Below are positions 1-8,466 of a stretch of DNA of 64,000 bases, in pieces. The stretch's first letter is position 1, and each line of letters begins with the position of its first letter. Made by a program: the position numbers and the translations under genes. This DNA comes from Marinobacterium sedimentorum. Lineage in GTDB: Bacteria; Pseudomonadota; Gammaproteobacteria; Pseudomonadales; Balneatricaceae. The stretch lies in contig NZ_JALDYX010000001.1 in NCBI RefSeq assembly GCF_024267675.1, positions 186,001 through 250,000 of the forward strand, read 5' to 3'. The notes under the pieces are model-generated. The model saw only the letters and a list, made by a program, of their open reading frames with translations. It ran no database searches and was not told the origin of the DNA.

Positions 1-629
1 TCGGCCTCCGGCAACTTACGTATTTCACCCTGCTTGAGCTGATTTAGCTGACCACTTACCCGCACCAGTGAGCGCAGCCCGCTGCGAATCACCAGTATCT
101 GGGCCAGCAGCATGGCACCGAGAAAAAGTGCCACCACCAGCATCATGCCCCAGCGCAAGCGCGCCAGCCCCGATTCAATATGGCTGACGTCCGATGCCAG
201 CAGCATGCGCAGCCGGCGTCCGTCCTTGGTGAAAACCTCTTCGCGCACCAGCCAGGGCTTGTCATGCTTTTTCAGCAGCCGCAGACCCTGGTTTCCCACA
301 AACTCCCCGCCTTCCAGTGGAATGCTTTCATCCCACAGCGAGCGCGAGTAATGCCACTTGGGGTCATCCCCCACCTGAAACTGAAAATAGTGGCCGGACA
401 TCGGCTGTTCGTAGACAGGCGCGACATACTGCGCATTGATACGCCAGCCACCGCTATCGTCCATTTCGACGGATTTGAGCAGTACATAGGCTTCACTGCC
501 AAGGCTGGCATTGACAAAATCGTAGGCGGTCTGGCGCAGAAACCAGCTGTAGGACACCCAGAGAATGAGGCACAGTGCCAGGGTAATCAGCACAAAGGCA
601 CTGTTAAGGCGGGTCTGAATCGATTTCAC
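1..629 (-). CDS. Two-component sensor histidine kinase, N-terminal part (cut by window edge)
   Basis: Only the first 209 codons lie in the window. I read it from a GTG at 629-627 that overlaps the TGA of the response-regulator gene by four bases (GTGA), a normal coupled start. The protein has a first membrane segment (about residues 8-28), a periplasmic sensor region of about 125 residues, a second membrane segment (AMLLAQILVI) and the start of a HAMP linker (SLVRVSGQLNQLKQGE). The His-box and ATPase domains lie beyond position 1. The layout is that of QseC/PmrB-type kinases partnered with OmpR-family regulators. The signal sensed cannot be told from the sequence. Confidence 0.85.
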   Translation of the reverse strand, partial: MKSIQTRLNSAFVLITLALCLILWVSYSWFLRQTAYDFVNASLGSEAYVLLKSVEMDDSGGWRINAQYVAPVYEQPMSGHYFQFQVGDDPKWHYSRSLWDESIPLEGGEFVGNQGLRLLKKHDKPWLVREEVFTKDGRRLRMLLASDVSHIESGLARLRWGMMLVVALFLGAMLLAQILVIRSGLRSLVRVSGQLNQLKQGEIRKLPEA

Positions 630-1285
630 GGCCGGAAAACATAACCCTGGCCGCGCCGGGTCTCGATGCGGTCATGGCCGATCTTCTTGCGCAACATCTT
701 GATGTAGGCCTCGATAACATTGCTGTCGTTTTCAACGGCGTCATCATACAGGTGCTCCACCAGCTGCAGCTTGGACAGCACCCGGGCCGGGTTGTGCATG
801 AAGTAGCGCAGCAGGCGGTATTCGGTGCCGGTCAGGCTGACCGGTGCCTGCCCCTGGGGCACCACCGACTGGGTCTTCTCATCCAGCAACAGACCGGCAA
901 CCTCCAGCGCCGCTCCTGCCTGCTGATGCACCCGGCGCAGCAGTGCACTCATGCGCAAAAGCAGTTCTTCCGTATGAAAGGGCTTGCACAGGTAATCATC
1001 GGCGCCGGCTTCAAAGCCGTCGACCCGCTCCTGCCAGGCTGAACGTGCGGTGAGAATCAGCACCGGCAGCGCATTCTTGCGTTTGCGCCAGTTGTGCAGC
1101 ACCTCAAGTCCCGGCCGCCCCGGCAGCCCCAGATCGAGCACGGCTATATCGTAGATATCCTCGTAGCCGGCGGCTTCCGCATCCACACCGTTATCAACCA
1201 GATCGACCGCATAACCGCTACGGGCAAGTTCGCTCTTCAGATCCGGACCCAGTGCCGGGTCATCCTCTACCAGCAGTACACGCAT
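626..1285 (-). CDS. OmpR-family response regulator (QseB/PmrA-like)
   Basis: The protein has 219 residues, the normal length for this family. The N-terminal receiver domain has the acidic pair E7/D8/D9, phospho-acceptor D51 in AVLDLGLPG and K101 in CKPF. The C-terminal winged-helix DNA-binding domain ends in the usual RGQGYVF motif. It lies between a PepSY-protein gene and a sensor kinase gene, all on the same strand, so it is the kinase's likely partner. A pair of CTGAA repeats 11 bp apart upstream of the PepSY gene could be its own operator (inference). The target genes are unknown. Confidence 0.93.
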   Translation of the reverse strand: MRVLLVEDDPALGPDLKSELARSGYAVDLVDNGVDAEAAGYEDIYDIAVLDLGLPGRPGLEVLHNWRKRKNALPVLILTARSAWQERVDGFEAGADDYLCKPFHTEELLLRMSALLRRVHQQAGAALEVAGLLLDEKTQSVVPQGQAPVSLTGTEYRLLRYFMHNPARVLSKLQLVEHLYDDAVENDSNVIEAYIKMLRKKIGHDRIETRRGQGYVFRP

Positions 1286-1300
1286 CGGTCAGTAACTCCG

Positions 1301-1603
1301 TCAGAAATCAACCAGCTCGCCCGAGCGGGCATTGATATGCAACATGCGCACCACACCGTCGGGACCGGCCACTTCGAGTTCATAGATATAGACAGTGTCG
1401 GTCTGCAGCAGCACGCTGTCGAGCAGCTGACCACCCGACAACTGTTCGACCCGCTCCATCAGATCCATCATCGAGAGAATTTCACCGGCTTCCACCAGCT
1501 TGCGGCAGGCCTCCACATCCAGCCGCAGGGGCTGCAGGGCGCTGGCACTGAGCGTGGCACTGAGCAGCAATGCCGCGAAAAACAGCAATTGAGGTTTCTT
1601 CAT
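1301..1603 (-). CDS. Secreted PepSY-domain protein
   Basis: The 100-residue protein begins with a clear signal peptide (MKKPQLLFFAALLLSATLSASA) and continues as one PepSY-type domain ending YELEVAGPDGVVRMLHINARSGEL. PepSY proteins are small periplasmic modules often found with two-component systems, where they may modulate a kinase or a peptidase. Here it is the first gene of a three-gene unit with a response regulator (15 bp downstream) and a histidine kinase. A role as periplasmic partner of that kinase is an inference from position. Confidence 0.85.
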   Translation of the reverse strand: MKKPQLLFFAALLLSATLSASALQPLRLDVEACRKLVEAGEILSMMDLMERVEQLSGGQLLDSVLLQTDTVYIYELEVAGPDGVVRMLHINARSGELVDF

Positions 1604-1687
1604 GGGCCCTCCGATCGACGCGCTGATACCGGGCTAGATCGCTCAGGTCAGGCCGCTCTTGTTCAGCCTGCAGACTACGTTGCCTGT

Positions 1688-1703
1688 CTGAAACAAGACT
1701 GAA
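1688..1703 (-). promoter_or_regulatory. Direct repeat, candidate response-regulator binding site
   Basis: On the minus strand TTCAG occurs twice with an 11 bp period (plus strand CTGAA at 1688-1692 and 1699-1703), about 85 bp before the PepSY start. OmpR/PhoB-family regulators bind tandem repeats of this period. Autoregulation is an inference; no strong -10 box was found. Confidence 0.35.
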
Positions 1704-1859
1704 TCCGGGATCTGTGCACCGTCGCGCCCCCGTCAAAAAGCGCTAGGCCCGCCTGGACAACTCCGAAAAAACTTACCGCAAACACTCTGTCACTGACAAA
1801 AAAACCACCTTGCGCCCCGCATCGGTTGGCGCCGGTCTGCTTAACACTCAAATCGCGCT

Positions 1860-2198
1860 TTAAGCACCACAGCACTTTTTATACTTGATGCCGCTACCGC
1901 ACGAGCAGGGATCATTGCGGTTGGGCTTGCTCTCCAGGCTCACAGTTTTCGGCGTATTAATCATGCTCAGCAAATCTGTAATATTTTCATCGACCTGCGC
2001 GTCAACGGTAATGGTGGCGACCAGCTGATGCTCTAGCAAAATGGCTTCAACCTCGGTTTTGCGAGCCTCGCTCTGCACTGACAGCATCAGCGGTGCATCT
2101 TCAGTCCCGGGCTTTGCAGCGCGCTTGGTGTTAAAGCCAAAGCTCGAGTGCTTGGGCTTGGGGGTTTGACGACCTTTAAAGAAAAACTTGTCAGACAT
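1860..2198 (-). CDS. SEC-C metal-binding protein, PBPRA1643-type family
   Basis: The 112-residue protein has a basic N-terminus ([10 protein letters not shown]) and ends in a SEC-C zinc motif, [19 protein letters not shown], like the C-terminus of SecA. The start and overall pattern resemble the SWIM/SEC-C family first named from Photobacterium PBPRA1643. The function of this family is not known. The SEC-C motif suggests zinc binding and perhaps ribosome or nucleic-acid contact. It stands alone, 75 bp after pgpA on the same strand. Confidence 0.8.
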   Translation of the reverse strand: MSDKFFFKGRQTPKPKHSSFGFNTKRAAKPGTEDAPLMLSVQSEARKTEVEAILLEHQLVATITVDAQVDENITDLLSMINTPKTVSLESKPNRNDPCSCGSGIKYKKCCGA

Positions 2199-2273
2199 TA
2201 TATTGAACCTGTACAGAAAGAATTAAATTGCGAAATTTCAGAGAGCTAACAACCGGCAAGACACGACAGACGG

Positions 2274-2741
2274 CTAAAACACGTACAGCAGCAGCTGCAA
2301 TACCAGCAGCGCATAGATCCCGGCCAGCACATCATCCAGCATGATGCCAAAGCCGCCCTCTACCTTTTGATCGACCACCCGTATGGGCCAGGGCTTCCAG
2401 ATATCGAACAGCCGGAAGAGTGCAAAACCTGCCAGTATCCAGTACCACTGGACAGGCACAAACAACATGGTGATCCAGAAGCCGACAAACTCGTCCCAGA
2501 CGATGCCGGGGTGGTCATGTACGCCCATATCCCGCGCCGTGCGACCGCACAGGTAGATACCCAGCACCGCCGCCACGACCACCACCAGCAGGTAGCCAGA
2601 CACAGGCAGCAGAGTCATCAGCAGATAGGGCGGAATCGCTGCCAGGGTGCCGAAGGTGCCGGGTGCCTTTGGCGCCAGGCCACTGCCAAAGCCGAACGCC
2701 AGAAAATGAACGGGATTACGCCAGACCGCCAACCGCTGCAT
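2274..2741 (-). CDS. pgpA: Phosphatidylglycerophosphatase A
   Basis: PgpA dephosphorylates phosphatidylglycerol phosphate to phosphatidylglycerol in the inner membrane. The 155-residue protein is the usual size, with several membrane segments and the family motif GGFGIMLDDVLAG near residues 128-140. It follows thiL by 14 bp at the end of the rib-nusB-thiL cluster, the order seen in Pseudomonas and E. coli. Confidence 0.95.
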   Translation of the reverse strand: MQRLAVWRNPVHFLAFGFGSGLAPKAPGTFGTLAAIPPYLLMTLLPVSGYLLVVVVAAVLGIYLCGRTARDMGVHDHPGIVWDEFVGFWITMLFVPVQWYWILAGFALFRLFDIWKPWPIRVVDQKVEGGFGIMLDDVLAGIYALLVLQLLLYVF

Positions 2742-2755
2742 AGCTATTCCTTGTA

Positions 2756-3757
2756 TCAGACGCCACTGTTCCGGGCAAAGTGGTTGTAACCGGCATGGCT
2801 CTGACCGGAAGGCTCGGTCGTCACCGCGACGCCGTTGTTTTCCAGCCGCAGGCCAGCCGTCGCCGGCATGATTTCACCGATACAGCTGACCGCTACCCCA
2901 TGTTCCCGCAGGGCATGCTGCAAGGCAGCCCAGCGTGCGGCCGGCACGGTAAAGCAGAGTTCAAAGTCTTCACCACCGCATAACGCCCAGTCCCGCGCCT
3001 GCTCGCGGTCACAGTAAGCCAGCAGCGCCTCGGACAGCGGCAGCTGCCACCGTTCGATACGGGCTCCAACATCACTGGCCCTGAGAATGTGCCCCAGGTC
3101 CGCCAGCAGCCCATCGGATATATCGATACAGCTGCTGGCGTAATCGGCGATCAGCAGCCCGGTCGACAGCCTGGGCTCGGGGGCGAAGAAACGCTGCAGC
3201 AGGTCCTGACTGCTGGCCGGCAACGGATCAGGCTGAACCTCGGGGCGCAGCTGGATATCCAGCCCTGCACGGCTGTCACCGAGGGTGCCGGACACACAGA
3301 CAAGATCGCCCACAGCGGCGCCGCTGCGATGCAGCCCGCGCCCACTGGGCACCAGCCCCTGGACCTGCACGCTCAGCGTCAGCGGGCCGCGGGTGGTATC
3401 ACCGCCCACCAGCCGGATACCGAAGCGCCGCGCGCAGCACCCCAGCTGGGCGGAAAAAGCCGCCAGCCAGGCCTCGTCGGCACAAGGCAGCGTCAGCGCC
3501 AGGGTGAACCAGGCCGGCTGCGCTCCCATGGCAGCAAGATCGCTGACCGCAGCCCCCATCAGCCGGCTGGCGATATGCCCGGGATCGGTTCCCGGCAGGA
3601 AGTGAGTGCCTTCAACCAGGGTATCTATTGAGAGCACCAGATCCATCTCCGGCGGCACCCGCACCTGGGCACAGTCATCACCGATACCGACGACAATGCT
3701 GTCGTCGGTATCGGTCAGGCGGCTGAAGTAGTGTCCTATGAGCGCAAACTCGTCCAA
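2756..3757 (-). CDS. thiL: Thiamine-monophosphate kinase
   Basis: ThiL phosphorylates thiamine monophosphate to the active cofactor thiamine pyrophosphate. The 333-residue protein has the family motifs GIGDDCA (nucleotide and Mg binding), DTLVEGTHF, GGDTTRG and GGEDFELCFT. The start is a TTG 11 bp after the nusB stop; no in-frame ATG or GTG lies near, and the predicted N-terminus (DEFALIGHYF) aligns with E. coli ThiL, so TTG is accepted. It belongs to the nusB-thiL-pgpA string. Confidence 0.95.
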   Translation of the reverse strand: MDEFALIGHYFSRLTDTDDSIVVGIGDDCAQVRVPPEMDLVLSIDTLVEGTHFLPGTDPGHIASRLMGAAVSDLAAMGAQPAWFTLALTLPCADEAWLAAFSAQLGCCARRFGIRLVGGDTTRGPLTLSVQVQGLVPSGRGLHRSGAAVGDLVCVSGTLGDSRAGLDIQLRPEVQPDPLPASSQDLLQRFFAPEPRLSTGLLIADYASSCIDISDGLLADLGHILRASDVGARIERWQLPLSEALLAYCDREQARDWALCGGEDFELCFTVPAARWAALQHALREHGVAVSCIGEIMPATAGLRLENNGVAVTTEPSGQSHAGYNHFARNSGV

Positions 3758-3768
3758 GGCGCTGTCCG

Positions 3769-4248
3769 TCAGCCCTTGCGGGCGCGGATTTCAGCGTAAC
3801 GCACACGCTGAGCCAGCTTGTCGAGCACACCGTTGACGTACTTGTGGCTCTCGGTGGCACCGAAGATCTTCGCCAGCTCAACACTTTCGTTGATCGCCAC
3901 GCGGTAGGGAACTTCAACCCGCTGCATCAGCTCGTAGGCGCCGATACGCAGCACCGCAAGCTCGATGGGGTCCAGATCGTTGACCGCACGATCCAGATAG
4001 GGCTCGAAGGCTTTATCCAGTTCAGTTTTGGACTTGGCCACACCGTGCAGCAGTTCGGAGAACATCTGCACATCGGTATCCTTCATGTCATTGTCGACAC
4101 GAAACTGGGCGTCAATTTCGGTCAGCGGCTGACCGGCAATCTGCCACTGATACACCGCCTGCAGCGCAAAGCTGCGGGCGGAACGGCGTTTCTCTGTCAG
4201 AGAAACCTTTTTGCGCTTGTTGGGGGTAGGAGCAGGAGCGTCGGACAT
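3769..4248 (-). CDS. nusB: Transcription antitermination factor NusB
   Basis: NusB binds boxA RNA with NusE/S10 and supports rRNA antitermination. The 159-residue protein is all-helical in pattern and carries the typical [16 protein letters not shown] and [15 protein letters not shown] stretches. I chose the ATG at 4248, giving MSDAPAPT, because the longer frame begins at a TTG inside ribH and a GAGG lies upstream of the ATG. It starts 7 bp after the ribH stop, so translation is probably coupled. Confidence 0.95.
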   Translation of the reverse strand: MSDAPAPTPNKRKKVSLTEKRRSARSFALQAVYQWQIAGQPLTEIDAQFRVDNDMKDTDVQMFSELLHGVAKSKTELDKAFEPYLDRAVNDLDPIELAVLRIGAYELMQRVEVPYRVAINESVELAKIFGATESHKYVNGVLDKLAQRVRYAEIRARKG

Positions 4249-4255
4249 GTTGCGC

Positions 4256-4729
4256 TTAAACCTCAAGTTGTCGCAGCAGGCTGACCATTTCCAGCGCTGA
4301 CAAGGCCGCTTCCGCGCCCTTGTTTCCGGCCTTGGTGCCGGAGCGCTCTATCGCCTGCTCGATGCTGTTAACGGTCAGAATGCCATTTGCGACCGGGACA
4401 TTGTATTCCATGGCGACCTGAGCCACGCCCTTGGAGCTTTCGGCGGACACATATTCAAAGTGCGGCGTACCACCGCGGATCACGGCACCCAGGGCAATGA
4501 TGGCATCGTCCTTCTTCTGCGCCGCAACGCGCTGTACCGCCAGCGGGATTTCGAATGCGCCCGGCACCCGAATCACGCGAATGTTTTCTTCCTGCACACC
4601 GTGGCGTTTCAGGGTATCGAGCGCGCCTTCCAGCAGGCTTTCAACCACGAAAGCGTTGAAACGACCGACCACGATGGCGTAGTTGCCGGCACCACTCACA
4701 AAATCACCTTCATATACTTTCACAGACAT
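4256..4729 (-). CDS. ribH: 6,7-dimethyl-8-ribityllumazine synthase
   Basis: RibH condenses 3,4-dihydroxybutanone 4-phosphate with the ribityl-aminouracil to give lumazine, the penultimate step to riboflavin. The 157-residue protein has [17 protein letters not shown] at the N-terminus, the phosphate-binding [13 protein letters not shown], and the C-terminal region [13 protein letters not shown]. The ATG at 4729 with a GTGGGA upstream is preferred to a GTG that abuts the ribBX stop. It sits between ribBX and nusB. Confidence 0.96.
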   Translation of the reverse strand: MSVKVYEGDFVSGAGNYAIVVGRFNAFVVESLLEGALDTLKRHGVQEENIRVIRVPGAFEIPLAVQRVAAQKKDDAIIALGAVIRGGTPHFEYVSAESSKGVAQVAMEYNVPVANGILTVNSIEQAIERSGTKAGNKGAEAALSALEMVSLLRQLEV

Positions 4730-4741
4730 TGGCAGTCCCAC

Positions 4742-5857
4742 TTAATCTTCGTATGGAATGTATTCTTCGATTTCCAGATCAAAGCCGGAGATCGCATTAA
4801 ATTTCATCGGCGAGCTGAGCAGGCGCATCTTGCCCACGCCCAGATCACGCAGAATCTGCGAGCCGGTGCCGACGGTGAGATAGGCACCGGACGAGCTGAC
4901 ATTCACCTTGGACTTCTTAGGCCCCTGCAGCATCTGCTGCAATGCCGTGCCCAGGTTGATCTTGCTGCCCACATCCAGCAGCAGCACCACACCACGGCCT
5001 TCTTCCGCCACCTTGCGCAGCGCACGGCGCATGGTCCATTTCACGGTATCACCGGGGCAGGCACCCACCACATCGCGCAGTACTTCGGTACGGATATGTA
5101 CCCGCACCAGGGTCGGTTCCACAGCGCTGATCTCGCCCTGGGTCAGCGCCAGGTGGGTGCAGTTCTGGATTTCGTCGCGATAGGTCACAAAGTTGAAGTC
5201 ACCGAATTCGGTGGGCAGTACACCTTCGTCTTCACGCACTACCGTATGCTCGTTGAGCGTGCGGTAGTGAATCAGGTCGGCGATGGTACCGATCTTGAGG
5301 CCATGTTTCTCGGCAAATTTTTCCAGATCGGGGCGACGCGCCATAGTGCCATCTTCGTTCATGATCTCGACGATCACAGAGGCCGGCGACAGCCCGGCCA
5401 GACGCGGCAGGTCGCAGCCCGCTTCAGTGTGCCCTGCACGGCTCAGCACACCACCGGGCTGTGCCATCAGCGGGAAAATATGCCCCGGCTGAACGATATC
5501 TTCCGGCACCGCATCACCGCGTACCGCCACCCGCACCGTGTGGGCACGGTCGGCGGCGGAAATACCGGTGGTGACGCCGGTGGCTGACTCGATAGACAGG
5601 GTAAAGTTGGTGGAGAACTGGGCACCGTTGCTCTGTACCATCAGTGGCAGCTTGAGCTGCTCGCAACGGCTACGGGTCAGTGTCAGGCAGATCAGACCGC
5701 GGGCATGGGTGGCCATGAAATTGATGTCTTCGGCCCGCACCATCTCGGCGGCAATCACCAGATCGCCTTCGTTCTCGCGGTCTTCATCATCCATCAGGAC
5801 GACCATCTTGCCCTGACGAATATCCTCGATCAGTTCTTCTGTCGTATTCAGCTGCAT
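4742..5857 (-). CDS. ribBX: RibBX: DHBP synthase fused to a degenerate GTP cyclohydrolase II-like domain
   Basis: Residues 1 to about 205 are a complete 3,4-dihydroxy-2-butanone-4-phosphate synthase: DDEDRENEGD, PGHIFPLMAQPGGVL, RAGHTEAGCDL. Residues about 206-371 resemble GTP cyclohydrolase II (LVRVHI near the start, DLGVGKMRLL near the end) but the zinc site SLRCDCG is absent: at that place the sequence reads EVLRDVVGACPGDTVKW. The usual QEGRGIGL region is also changed to LDVGSKINLG. A second-domain protein of this kind, called RibBX, has been described in Proteobacteria. It should supply only the DHBP synthase step, so a separate ribA is expected elsewhere in the genome. Confidence 0.9.
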   Translation of the reverse strand: MQLNTTEELIEDIRQGKMVVLMDDEDRENEGDLVIAAEMVRAEDINFMATHARGLICLTLTRSRCEQLKLPLMVQSNGAQFSTNFTLSIESATGVTTGISAADRAHTVRVAVRGDAVPEDIVQPGHIFPLMAQPGGVLSRAGHTEAGCDLPRLAGLSPASVIVEIMNEDGTMARRPDLEKFAEKHGLKIGTIADLIHYRTLNEHTVVREDEGVLPTEFGDFNFVTYRDEIQNCTHLALTQGEISAVEPTLVRVHIRTEVLRDVVGACPGDTVKWTMRRALRKVAEEGRGVVLLLDVGSKINLGTALQQMLQGPKKSKVNVSSSGAYLTVGTGSQILRDLGVGKMRLLSSPMKFNAISGFDLEIEEYIPYED

Positions 5858-5881
5858 CGATATGTTCTCGTGTTGGGCGCC

Positions 5882-6568
5882 TCAGCGCCGGCTGTATCCG
5901 TATTCGGCCAGTTTGGCCAGCGTCAGACCGTCTTGCTGTGCCTTTGCGTCGGCCCGATCTGCAGCACCCTGAGCGGGCGCAAACTGCAGCAGACGCTCCA
6001 TGTAACGGGCCAGCACATCCACTTCCAGATGTACCGCCCGGCCCTGCTGATAATCGCCGGTAATGGCTTCACCGGCGGTATGGGGCACTATATTGAGTTC
6101 AAAATCCGCGCCGTTCACGGCATTCACCGTGAGGCTTACGCCATCGACGGTAATCGAACCCTTGGGGGCAATATAACGCGCCAAGGCTCCGGGTGCCCGT
6201 ACAAGGTACACAATGGAGCGAGCATCTTCGCGCCGCTCCATTATCAGGCCCACGCCATCGACATGACCGGTGACAATATGACCGCCCAGACGCCCGCTGG
6301 GCATCAGGGCCTTTTCCAGATTGACCCGCTCTCCCACCGCCAGACTTTCAAAGCGGCTGTGGGCCAGGGTTTCGCGGGAAACATCCGCCCAGAAACCGTC
6401 CCCCGGCAGGGCCACGACGGTGAGACATACACCATTGGTGGCAATACTGTCGCCGAGTTTCACGTCGCTCAGATCCAGTTCCCGGGTCTGTACATAGAGG
6501 CGCATATCGCCCTGGTACATCTCGATCGCCGCAATCTGGCCTATGGCCTCGATAATGCCGGTAAACAT
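5882..6568 (-). CDS. ribE: Riboflavin synthase alpha chain
   Basis: This enzyme dismutates two lumazine molecules to riboflavin and the pyrimidine precursor. The 228-residue protein shows the two lumazine-binding repeats, MFTGIIEAIG at the N-terminus and HIVTGHVDGVG near the middle, each with a following GDSIATNGVCLTV or GSITVDGVSLTV segment. Its ATG shares one base with the ribD stop (TGATG). The gene is called ribC in E. coli. The C-terminal 25 residues after the second repeat are a variable tail. Confidence 0.95.
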   Translation of the reverse strand: MFTGIIEAIGQIAAIEMYQGDMRLYVQTRELDLSDVKLGDSIATNGVCLTVVALPGDGFWADVSRETLAHSRFESLAVGERVNLEKALMPSGRLGGHIVTGHVDGVGLIMERREDARSIVYLVRAPGALARYIAPKGSITVDGVSLTVNAVNGADFELNIVPHTAGEAITGDYQQGRAVHLEVDVLARYMERLLQFAPAQGAADRADAKAQQDGLTLAKLAEYGYSRR

Positions 6569-7725
6569 CAAAGCTGCTCCTGTGTCGGCTGCTGTTGCGG
6601 GTACTGCGGATTCAGAGTGAAACGAATATCAGCGCCAAGCTGACGCATGTCGTCCAGGTGCAGCGGGATCTGCTGTGACATGCGTTCGAACGGCAGCTCC
6701 AGCAAGGGCCGCGCGGCCGAGCCCAGCAGCTTGGGCGCCATATAGACCAGGATTTCATCCACCAGCTGCGCCGCGACCAGGGCGCCGGCCAGGGTCGCAC
6801 CGGTTTCCACCAGCAGTTCATTGCACTGCTGCGCGCCAAGCCAGTCCAGCAGGGCGGCAAGATCAACCCGGCCATCAGCACCCGGCAGGCACAGCAGCTC
6901 GGCACCGCGCACAACCAGCGCCGCCGCCTCAGCCTGAGTCCCGTCCTGGCAGCTCACCACCAGAGTACGGCCCGGCTGATCCAGAATGCGGGCACTGGGC
7001 GACATGCGCAGCCGGCTGTCGAGCACCAGGCGCAATGGCTGACGCTCACCGATAGCCGCCTGTTCTTCGGCACTGAAACCCGCCTCGGCCGGGCGCACTG
7101 TCAGGGAGGAATCATCCAGTAGAATGGAGTCCACCCCGGTCAGGATGGCCGAGCTGCGGGCCCGCAGACGCTGCACATCGGCCCGGGCAGCGGGCCCGGT
7201 AATCCACTGCGACTCCCCGCTGGCCATGGCGGTGCGGCCATCCAGACTCATCGCCAGTTTCAGCCGCACCCAGGGGCGGCCGGTTTCCATGCGGCGGATA
7301 AAGCCGGGATTGAGGCTGCGTGCCTCGGCTTCCAGCAGGCCACTGTCGGCACTGATGCCAACAGAGCGCAAGCGCTCGAGTCCGCGTCCGGCCACCTGAG
7401 GATTGGGATCCACCATGGCCGCCACCACCCGGCTCACACCGGCGCGCACCAGTGCATCGGCGCAGGGCGGCGTGCGCCCCTGGTGGCTGCAGGGCTCCAG
7501 CGTCACATAGGCGGTGCAGCCACGGGCCCGCTCGCCCGCCATGCGCAGCGCGTTGACCTCAGCATGGCCTTCGCCGGCGCGCAGGTGATAACCCTCGCCC
7601 ACCAGCTCGTCACCCTGTACCAGCACGCAGCCCACCCGCGGGTTGGGATCGGTGCTGTAGAGACCCTGGCGCGCAAGGCGAATGGCCCGCGCCATCCAGG
7701 CATGATCCTGGGAACTCCAGCGCAT
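6568..7725 (-). CDS. ribD: Bifunctional riboflavin deaminase/reductase
   Basis: RibD deaminates the pyrimidine from GTP cyclohydrolase II and then reduces its ribosyl chain. The N-terminal deaminase domain has the zinc ligands HAE (H54, E56) and PCSHQGRTPPC (C79, C88). The C-terminal reductase domain runs from about residue 150, with VRLKLAMSLDGRTA and ETGATLAGAL. The 385-residue length is slightly long because of a Gln/Pro-rich tail (NPQYPQQQPTQEQL). The start overlaps the nrdR stop (TGATG). Confidence 0.95.
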   Translation of the reverse strand: MRWSSQDHAWMARAIRLARQGLYSTDPNPRVGCVLVQGDELVGEGYHLRAGEGHAEVNALRMAGERARGCTAYVTLEPCSHQGRTPPCADALVRAGVSRVVAAMVDPNPQVAGRGLERLRSVGISADSGLLEAEARSLNPGFIRRMETGRPWVRLKLAMSLDGRTAMASGESQWITGPAARADVQRLRARSSAILTGVDSILLDDSSLTVRPAEAGFSAEEQAAIGERQPLRLVLDSRLRMSPSARILDQPGRTLVVSCQDGTQAEAAALVVRGAELLCLPGADGRVDLAALLDWLGAQQCNELLVETGATLAGALVAAQLVDEILVYMAPKLLGSAARPLLELPFERMSQQIPLHLDDMRQLGADIRFTLNPQYPQQQPTQEQL

Positions 7726-8201
7726 CAGGAAGACCCCTCCGGAGCATCGGTCTGGGAAGACAAACGGTCGATCTCTTCCTTGAACTCGTTGATATCCTGG
7801 AAACTGCGGTAGACGGAGGCAAAACGCACATAGGCGACCTGGTCGAGCTTGCGCAGTTCCGCCATCACGGTCTCGCCCACCAGGCGCGAGGGCACCTCGC
7901 GTTCGCCCGTAGCGCGCAGACGCAGCTTGATGCGGTTAATGGCCGCTTCTATGGCTTCAACCCCGACGGGACGCTTTTCCAGCGCACGCTGAACACCGGC
8001 GCGCAGTTTTTCTTCATCGAAGGGCTGACGCATGCCGCCGGCCTTGATCAGACGCGGCATCAGCAGTTCCGCCGCTTCGTAGGAGGTAAATCGCTCATGG
8101 CAGCTGATACATTCTCGCCGACGTCGCACTTGCTGCCCTTCGGCAACCAGACGCGAATCCACCACCTTGGTTTCATTGGCGCCGCAAAATGGACAATGCA
8201 T
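7725..8201 (-). CDS. nrdR: Ribonucleotide reductase repressor NrdR
   Basis: NrdR is an ATP/dATP-sensing repressor of ribonucleotide reductase genes. The 158-residue protein has the zinc ribbon CPFC...CISC (C3, C6, C31, C34), then the ATP-cone with [17 protein letters not shown] and [17 protein letters not shown]. The ATG at 8201 (MHCPFCG) is the family start; the longer frame is not supported. It heads the rib cluster, as in many gammaproteobacteria. Confidence 0.96.
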   Translation of the reverse strand: MHCPFCGANETKVVDSRLVAEGQQVRRRRECISCHERFTSYEAAELLMPRLIKAGGMRQPFDEEKLRAGVQRALEKRPVGVEAIEAAINRIKLRLRATGEREVPSRLVGETVMAELRKLDQVAYVRFASVYRSFQDINEFKEEIDRLSSQTDAPEGSS

Positions 8202-8366
8202 AGGAGAATCCTGCCATTCAAAGAGCGTGTGGGAAGGCGTAATCACGCGACTTCCAAAGTATGACCGCGCTTGGACGCGGTGCGGGCAAAGGTGCCCTAA
8301 GTTGCCTGCTGACTTTTTGCACAGTGGCTTTTTAAACGAAAGCTCTGTGCAAAATGCCCATATAAC

Positions 8367-8388
8367 AAAAGGCGGCTAAAAAGCCGCC
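8367..8388 (-). terminator. Rho-independent terminator of glyA
   Basis: GGCGGCT and AGCCGCC form a 7 bp stem with a 4-base loop at 8371-8388. On the minus strand it is followed by TTTTGTTAT. It lies about 80 bp after the glyA stop. Confidence 0.75.
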
Positions 8389-8419
8389 TGCGGATTCTAC
8401 CCGAATTGCTCTGCGTTTT

Positions 8420-8456
8420 GCACCTGCGTCAGCGCGATCGCCGCTGTCGCAGGTGC
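8420..8456. repeat. Long imperfect hairpin after glyA
   Basis: GCACCTGCG (8420-8428) pairs with CGCAGGTGC (8448-8456). Inside it CAGCG pairs with CGCTG around GATCGC, giving a 14 bp stem in two parts. No T-run follows on either strand. It may be a 3' mRNA-stabilising structure or a REP-like unit; only one copy was seen here. Confidence 0.45.
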
Positions 8457-8466
8457 AGCCGCCGGT

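Noticed and set aside
1675..1875. 66-codon minus-strand frame upstream of the PepSY gene
   Set aside because: No start signal, no motif, and it overlaps the candidate regulatory repeat.
4700..5900. FMN riboswitch for ribBX or ribH
   Set aside because: The rib genes overlap or nearly touch; there is no leader long enough to hold the element.
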